The notes under the pieces: generated by a model
The model's database searches: none
What the model was told of the DNA's origin: nothing
Seen by the model: only the letters and a program-made list of their open reading frames with translations
In this document: piece by piece, positions 13,200-16,608 of the stretch
How positions within the stretch are numbered: position 1 is the stretch's first letter
Layout of the letters: the number at the start of each line of letters is the position of its first letter
NCBI RefSeq assembly: GCF_030527935.1
Contig: NZ_JAUMZV010000048.1
Location: 1-16,608, forward strand
From: Kingella sp. (in: b-proteobacteria)
GTDB lineage: Bacteria > Pseudomonadota > Gammaproteobacteria > Burkholderiales > Neisseriaceae
Length of the DNA: 16,608 bases
Reading direction: 5' to 3'
Position numbers and translations under genes: made by a program

Positions 13200-15302
13200 A
13201 TGGCTCGTAAAACCCCTATTAACTTGTATCGCAACATCGGTATTTCTGCCCACATTGACGCGGGCAAAACCACCACCACCGAACGCATCTTGTTCTACAC
13301 AGGCTTAACCCACAAACTAGGCGAAGTGCATGACGGCGCGGCAACAACCGACTGGATGGAACAAGAACAAGAACGCGGCATTACCATTACTTCTGCGGCG
13401 GTAACTTCATACTGGAAAGGTATGGCGAACCAGTTCCCAGAACACCGCTTCAACATCATTGATACCCCAGGGCACGTGGACTTTACCGTTGAAGTAGAAC
13501 GTTCTATGCGTGTATTGGACGGCGCGGTAATGGTTTACTGCGCGGTGGGCTGCGTACAACCCCAATCCGAAACCGTATGGCGACAAGCCAATAAATACAA
13601 AGTGCCACGCTTGGCATTTGTGAACAAAATGGACCGCCAAGGTGCAAACTTCTTCCGCGTGGTGGAACAAATGAAAACCCGCTTGCGCGCTAACCCTGTG
13701 CCCATCGTGATTCCCGTGGGCGCAGAAGATGCGTTTGAAGGCGTGGTAGATTTGTTGAAAATGAAAACCATCATTTGGAACGAAGAAGACAAAGGCGTAA
13801 CGTTTACTTACGGCGACATCCCTGCGGATTTGGTGGCTACTGCCGAAGAATGGCGACAAAACATGATTGAAGCCGCTGCCGAAGCCAGCGAAGAGCTGAT
13901 GGACAAATATTTGGGCGGCGAAGAGCTGACCGAAGCAGAAATCATCGGCGCATTGCGTACCCGCACTTTGAACGGCGAAATTCAACCTATCTTGTGCGGT
14001 TCTGCGTTCAAAAACAAAGGTGTGCAACGTATGTTGGACGCGGTAGTAGAACTGCTGCCCGCACCTACCGACATTCCTCCTGTGGCAGGCGAATTGCCTA
14101 ATGGCGACAAAGCCACACGCCAAGCCAGCGACGAAGAGAAATTCTCTGCGTTGGCATTCAAAATGATGAACGACAAATATGTGGGTAACTTAACCTTTAT
14201 CCGCGTATATTCAGGCGTTTTGAAATCTGGCGATACGGTTGTCAACTCAGTAAAAGGCACACGCGAACGCATTGGTCGCTTGGTGCAAATGACGGCAAAC
14301 GACCGCGATGAGATTGAAGAAGTGCGCGCAGGCGACATCGCTGCGGCTATCGGCTTGAAAGACGTTACCACAGGCGAAACTTTGTGCGCCGAAGATGCGC
14401 CCATTATTTTGGAACGCATGGAATTCCCTGAGCCCGTAATCCACGTTGCCGTTGAGCCAAAAACCAAAGCTGACCAAGAAAAAATGGGCATCGCTTTGAA
14501 TCGTTTGGCAAAAGAAGACCCATCTTTCCGCGTGCGTACTGATGAAGAATCAGGTCAAACCATTATTTCTGGTATGGGCGAATTGCACTTGGAAATTATT
14601 GTGGACCGCATGAAACGCGAATTTGCAGTAGAAGCCAACATCGGTGCGCCCCAAGTGGCTTACCGTGAGACCATTCGCAAAGAAGTGGAAGCGGAATACA
14701 AACACGCCAAACAATCGGGCGGTAAAGGTCAATATGGCCACGTTGTCATCAAAATGGAACCGATGGAACCTGGTGGCGCAGGCTACGAATTTATCGACGA
14801 GATTAAAGGCGGCGTGATTCCACGCGAATTTATCCCATCTGTGGATAAAGGTATCCGCGACACCTTGCCAAACGGCGTGGTGGCAGGCTTCCCTGTGGTG
14901 GATGTGCGTATCCGCTTGGTATTCGGTTCTTATCACGATGTGGACTCTTCACAACTGGCATTTGAATTGGCGGCTTCACAAGCGTTTAAAGAAGGTATGC
15001 GCAAAGCATCGCCTGTGTTGCTTGAACCCATTATGGCGGTGGAAGTGGAAACGCCCGAAGACTACATGGGCGATGTGATGGGTGACTTGAACCGTCGTCG
15101 CGGCATCGTGTTGGGTATGGACGACGATGGCATTGGCGGCAAAAAAGTGCGCGCCGAAGTGCCTTTGGCTGAAATGTTTGGTTACTCAACTGACCTGCGT
15201 TCGGCTACCCAAGGTCGTGCTACCTACTCTATGGAGTTTGCGAAATACGCCGAAGCCCCTGCACACGTTGCTGCGGAAGTAACAGCAGCGCGTAAAGGCT
15301 AA
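13200..15302 (+). CDS. fusA: Elongation factor G
   Basis: EF-G is the ribosomal translocase, a GTPase of 700 aa here, the usual length. G-domain motifs in order: AHIDAGKTTTTE (G1, near residue 17), RGITI (G2), DTPGHVDF (G3), NKMD (G4) and a GSAF-type G5 segment. Domains II to V follow, with the conserved SGMGELHLEI and GGKGQYGHV stretches. AGAGGA (13187-13192) lies 7 nt before the ATG. In many beta-proteobacteria, including Neisseria as I recall, tuf follows in the same operon. Here two hairpins follow and no tuf is within the window. Confidence 0.99.
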   Translation: MARKTPINLYRNIGISAHIDAGKTTTTERILFYTGLTHKLGEVHDGAATTDWMEQEQERGITITSAAVTSYWKGMANQFPEHRFNIIDTPGHVDFTVEVERSMRVLDGAVMVYCAVGCVQPQSETVWRQANKYKVPRLAFVNKMDRQGANFFRVVEQMKTRLRANPVPIVIPVGAEDAFEGVVDLLKMKTIIWNEEDKGVTFTYGDIPADLVATAEEWRQNMIEAAAEASEELMDKYLGGEELTEAEIIGALRTRTLNGEIQPILCGSAFKNKGVQRMLDAVVELLPAPTDIPPVAGELPNGDKATRQASDEEKFSALAFKMMNDKYVGNLTFIRVYSGVLKSGDTVVNSVKGTRERIGRLVQMTANDRDEIEEVRAGDIAAAIGLKDVTTGETLCAEDAPIILERMEFPEPVIHVAVEPKTKADQEKMGIALNRLAKEDPSFRVRTDEESGQTIISGMGELHLEIIVDRMKREFAVEANIGAPQVAYRETIRKEVEAEYKHAKQSGGKGQYGHVVIKMEPMEPGGAGYEFIDEIKGGVIPREFIPSVDKGIRDTLPNGVVAGFPVVDVRIRLVFGSYHDVDSSQLAFELAASQAFKEGMRKASPVLLEPIMAVEVETPEDYMGDVMGDLNRRRGIVLGMDDDGIGGKKVRAEVPLAEMFGYSTDLRSATQGRATYSMEFAKYAEAPAHVAAEVTAARKG

Positions 15303-15308
15303 AAGCTG

Positions 15309-15345
15309 TTTTCAGGCTGCCTTGGGTGATTAGGCAGCCTGAAAA
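15309..15345. terminator. DUS hairpin after fusA
   Basis: TTTTCAGGCTGCCT (15309-15322) pairs with AGGCAGCCTGAAAA (15332-15345) across 9 nt. Both arms are exact DUS. It starts 7 nt after the fusA stop. Confidence 0.7.
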
Positions 15346-15348
15346 TAT

Positions 15349-15389
15349 AAAATTCGGGTTTCTCTTTTTTTAAGAGAAACCCGAATTTT
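15349..15389. terminator. 18-bp perfect hairpin after fusA, not DUS-derived
   Basis: AAAATTCGGGTTTCTCTT (15349-15366) and its perfect inverse (15372-15389) enclose a 5-T loop. The A/T-ended arms allow termination on either strand. It is the operon's second hairpin and has no DUS in it. Confidence 0.75.
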
Positions 15390-15526
15390 GGTAGTGTCCT
15401 AAAAAGTATGCTGCACTACTGTTCCTGCCCCCGCTGGCGGGAGAGAGAACAGATTGCGGAGTTTTTACCCAATACTGCTTGCTATCAACCATAATCAAGT
15501 CAGCCTACTTTTTAGGACACCACCAA
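15388..15526. mobile_element. 139-bp inverted-repeat-bounded element
   Basis: The ends GTAGTGTCCTAAAAAGTA (15391-15408) and its inverse (15506-15523) match at 17 of 18; extending 3 nt outward on each side gives 20 of 21. No protein is encoded. An inner hairpin CCCG-CTGG-CGGG lies near 15430-15441 inside a GTTC/GAAC outer pair (15421-15450). This fits a MITE or an internally deleted insertion sequence. No flanking duplication is clear. Family not recognised. Confidence 0.55.
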
Positions 15527-15563
15527 TGTTTCAATCATTTGTTTAACAAAGAAGCATTAAACA

Positions 15564-15598
15564 AAGGCAGCCTGAAAAGGGAGATTTCAGGCTGCCTT
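15564..15598. terminator. DUS hairpin in the fusA / exported-gene gap
   Basis: AAGGCAGCCTGAAA (15564-15577) pairs with TTTCAGGCTGCCTT (15585-15598) across 7 nt; both arms hold exact DUS. Confidence 0.55.
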
Positions 15599-15632
15599 GA
15601 TATTGCGACGAATGGTGGATGCTGCACGGGGT

Positions 15633-15673
15633 GCAGGGGCTTGCCCCTGCTCGTGGTAGGCGGCGAAACGCCT
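15633..15673. repeat. Two adjacent short hairpins
   Basis: GCAGGGG-CTTG-CCCCTGC (15633-15650) is a perfect 7-bp stem. AGGCG-GCGAAA-CGCCT (15658-15673) is a 5-bp stem. They sit between DUS hairpins in a gap without genes and resemble the short intergenic repeats found in many genomes. Confidence 0.4.
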
Positions 15674-15699
15674 GCTCTGGCAAAAAATAAAGAACGCCA

Positions 15700-15742
15700 A
15701 AAGGCAGCCTGAAACGCCAAACAACGTTTTCAGGCTGCCTTT
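15700..15742. terminator. DUS terminator of the exported-protein gene
   Basis: AAAGGCAGCCTGAAA (15700-15714) pairs with TTTCAGGCTGCCTTT (15728-15742). It lies 16 nt beyond the stop of the minus-strand gene and, read on that strand, ends in a short T-run. Confidence 0.7.
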
Positions 15743-15757
15743 ATTGTTGCCAACCAC

Positions 15758-16447
15758 TTATTTCACAAACCGTGCATCGGCTTTAAACGGTGCGCTGCTG
15801 GTGGGTTTGGCGGTGTAGAAGCGGGCAAAGGGGCTGTCCATTTTGGTGTGAATGCGTTTGCCATCAATCACGGCTTCGGCTTCCAGTTTCACGCCGCCGC
15901 CGTTGGTGGCTTTGTGTGCCATGTCGGGCCATTCTAGCGCGCTGATTTTTAGGCGGGGCTGTTCTACTTGGGTGGATTCGCTCATCAGTTGTTTGCCCAC
16001 AGGGCGGATTTTTTCATCGGGCAGATGCTCGGACGCGCCGCCGTTATCGTCCACCACGCCGATTTTGAGCAACTGCGCGTGGGCTAAATCCATTTTGCCT
16101 TTTACCACGGGAATGCCGACAAACAGCTTTACGCCACGGTGCACATAGGCTTTTTCGCGCCATTGGGTTTGCCCTTCTTTAGGCGGTTTGGTTTCGGCGG
16201 CTACGGAATAGGTGCGCCCCATAATCATGACTTTGTAGCCTGCGATTTTGCGCGCGCCTAAGCCATCCGTGATGTCATCCACCAACTCGGGGGCGGTGCC
16301 TTGGGCGTTGCCGAGCACGCGGGCGGAAGTTTCGGCGAGATAGGCGGGCGTGCCGTTGATGGTTAGGGTGTGTTCTTGGGCGAAATCGGCGGCGAATGTG
16401 CTGGCGGCGATGCCTGCGAACAGCAGGGCAAGGGCGGTTTTTTTCAT
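15758..16447 (-). CDS. Exported protein of unknown function
   Basis: I do not recognise this family. The 229-aa product starts MKKTALALLFAGIAASTFAADF, a clear Sec signal peptide with cleavage expected after STFA. The mature part is soluble-looking, with no transmembrane segment and no cysteine that I see, so there is no lipobox. It should be periplasmic or secreted. I chose the ATG at 16447 because GGAGA precedes it by about 8 nt and the signal peptide then begins at residue 1; a longer reading from 16552 would add 35 residues ahead of the signal and run through the promoter. A good promoter with an A/T-rich palindrome lies upstream, and a DUS terminator follows. The mature sequence has an Asp/Gly-rich stretch (VVDDNGGASEHLPDEK), but I infer no activity. 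Confidence 0.85.
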   Translation of the reverse strand: MKKTALALLFAGIAASTFAADFAQEHTLTINGTPAYLAETSARVLGNAQGTAPELVDDITDGLGARKIAGYKVMIMGRTYSVAAETKPPKEGQTQWREKAYVHRGVKLFVGIPVVKGKMDLAHAQLLKIGVVDDNGGASEHLPDEKIRPVGKQLMSESTQVEQPRLKISALEWPDMAHKATNGGGVKLEAEAVIDGKRIHTKMDSPFARFYTAKPTSSAPFKADARFVK

Positions 16448-16498
16448 GGGTTGGGTCTCCGTGTGTGAAAAAGAGTTAAGAAGTGTTACGAAAGGCGC

Positions 16499-16527
16499 AT
16501 TATCTCGCAAATAATAGTTATTATCAA
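16499..16527 (-). promoter_or_regulatory. Promoter with Fur-box-like palindrome
   Basis: On the minus strand TTGATA (16522-16527) and GATAAT (16499-16504) are 17 nt apart. Between and overlapping them is ATAATAACTATTAT (16511-16524), a perfect 6-2-6 palindrome. GATAATAACTATTATT and the next few bases agree with 13 of 19 positions of the classical Fur box. A repressor bound here would block RNA polymerase. Fur is a guess from the motif; other A/T-rich operators are possible. Confidence 0.55.
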
Positions 16528-16535
16528 GTGGTGTG

Positions 16536-16555
16536 TTAGAACCTATATTCATTAT
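16536..16555. repeat. Second copy of the MITE-like element end
   Basis: TTA followed by GAACCTATATTCATTAT matches the inverted right end of the 7401-7566 element at 16 of 17 positions, including the TTA flank. Similarity stops at 16556, where a different sequence begins. Confidence 0.5.
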
Positions 16556-16608
16556 GGGGCTGTCCTAGATAACTAGGATAAATTACTTCTTACCAATTGT
16601 TTTAAAAT
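16556..16608. mobile_element. Probable insertion-sequence end at the window edge
   Basis: GGGGCTGTCCTAGATAACTAGG starts abruptly after the repeat end. TCCTAG-ATAA-CTAGGA (16563-16578) is a perfect hairpin. From memory the sequence resembles the terminal repeat of an insertion sequence found in this bacterial group, but no transposase reading frame is inside the window, so the family is not assigned. Confidence 0.35.

Noticed and set aside
13407..14123. 238-aa minus-strand open frame inside fusA
   Set aside because: fusA is unambiguous here and the antisense product resembles nothing known.
15479..15712. Small 77-aa open frame after fusA
   Set aside because: It crosses the end of the inverted-repeat element and three hairpins, and its peptide is encoded mainly by repeats.
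1..16608. CRISPR array formed by the many DUS copies
   Set aside because: The copies occur on both strands, at irregular distances and inside genes, with no repeat-spacer periodicity and no cas genes.

Overview
The window is a stretch of chromosome from a member of the Neisseriaceae, most likely Kingella or a close relative. The main reason is the 12-mer AGGCAGCCTGAA. I located 30 exact copies on the two strands plus about ten one-mismatch copies. From memory this is the Kingella-type dialect of the Neisseriaceae DNA uptake sequence (DUS); Neisseria proper uses ATGCCGTCTGAA. The gene content agrees: an Entner-Doudoroff pair (edd/zwf), a lipidated azurin (Laz), the Kdo transferase WaaA, and a beta-proteobacterial str operon.

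Layout. 1-268: no gene, one DUS hairpin and a -10-like box. 269-2320 (+): a tandem AAA+ ATPase of unknown role. 2614-4443 (-) edd and 4795-6231 (+) zwf diverge from a 351-bp control region that carries a HexR-like operator. 6312-7253 (-): a PhnD-like substrate-binding-fold protein with no signal peptide and a long acidic tail. 7254-7823: a 570-bp non-coding region with a 162-bp palindromic MITE-like element and a DUS cluster. 7824-9335 (+) lysS; 9535-9966 (+) a DUF721/DciA-like helicase-loader candidate; 10093-10734 (+) laz; 10803-12080 (+) waaA. 12226-15302 (+) is rpsL-rpsG-fusA. 15303-15757 is a repeat-rich block without genes, including a 139-bp inverted-repeat-bounded element. 15758-16447 (-) is an exported protein of unknown function. 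The right edge carries the ends of one or two mobile elements.

How it works together. Most genes are single transcription units separated by inverted DUS pairs that look like intrinsic terminators. The edd/zwf pair supplies two Entner-Doudoroff steps and probably shares sugar-responsive control by HexR. laz has a textbook class II FNR promoter, so its copper protein is predicted to rise when oxygen is low. The str operon has a strong sigma-70-like promoter, a leader hairpin followed by a T-run, and a structured rpsL-rpsG gap. It ends after fusA in two consecutive hairpins instead of continuing into tuf.

I see no prophage, CRISPR array, restriction or defence cluster, tRNA or rRNA. The genes are mostly core; the less ordinary content is regulatory and repetitive.
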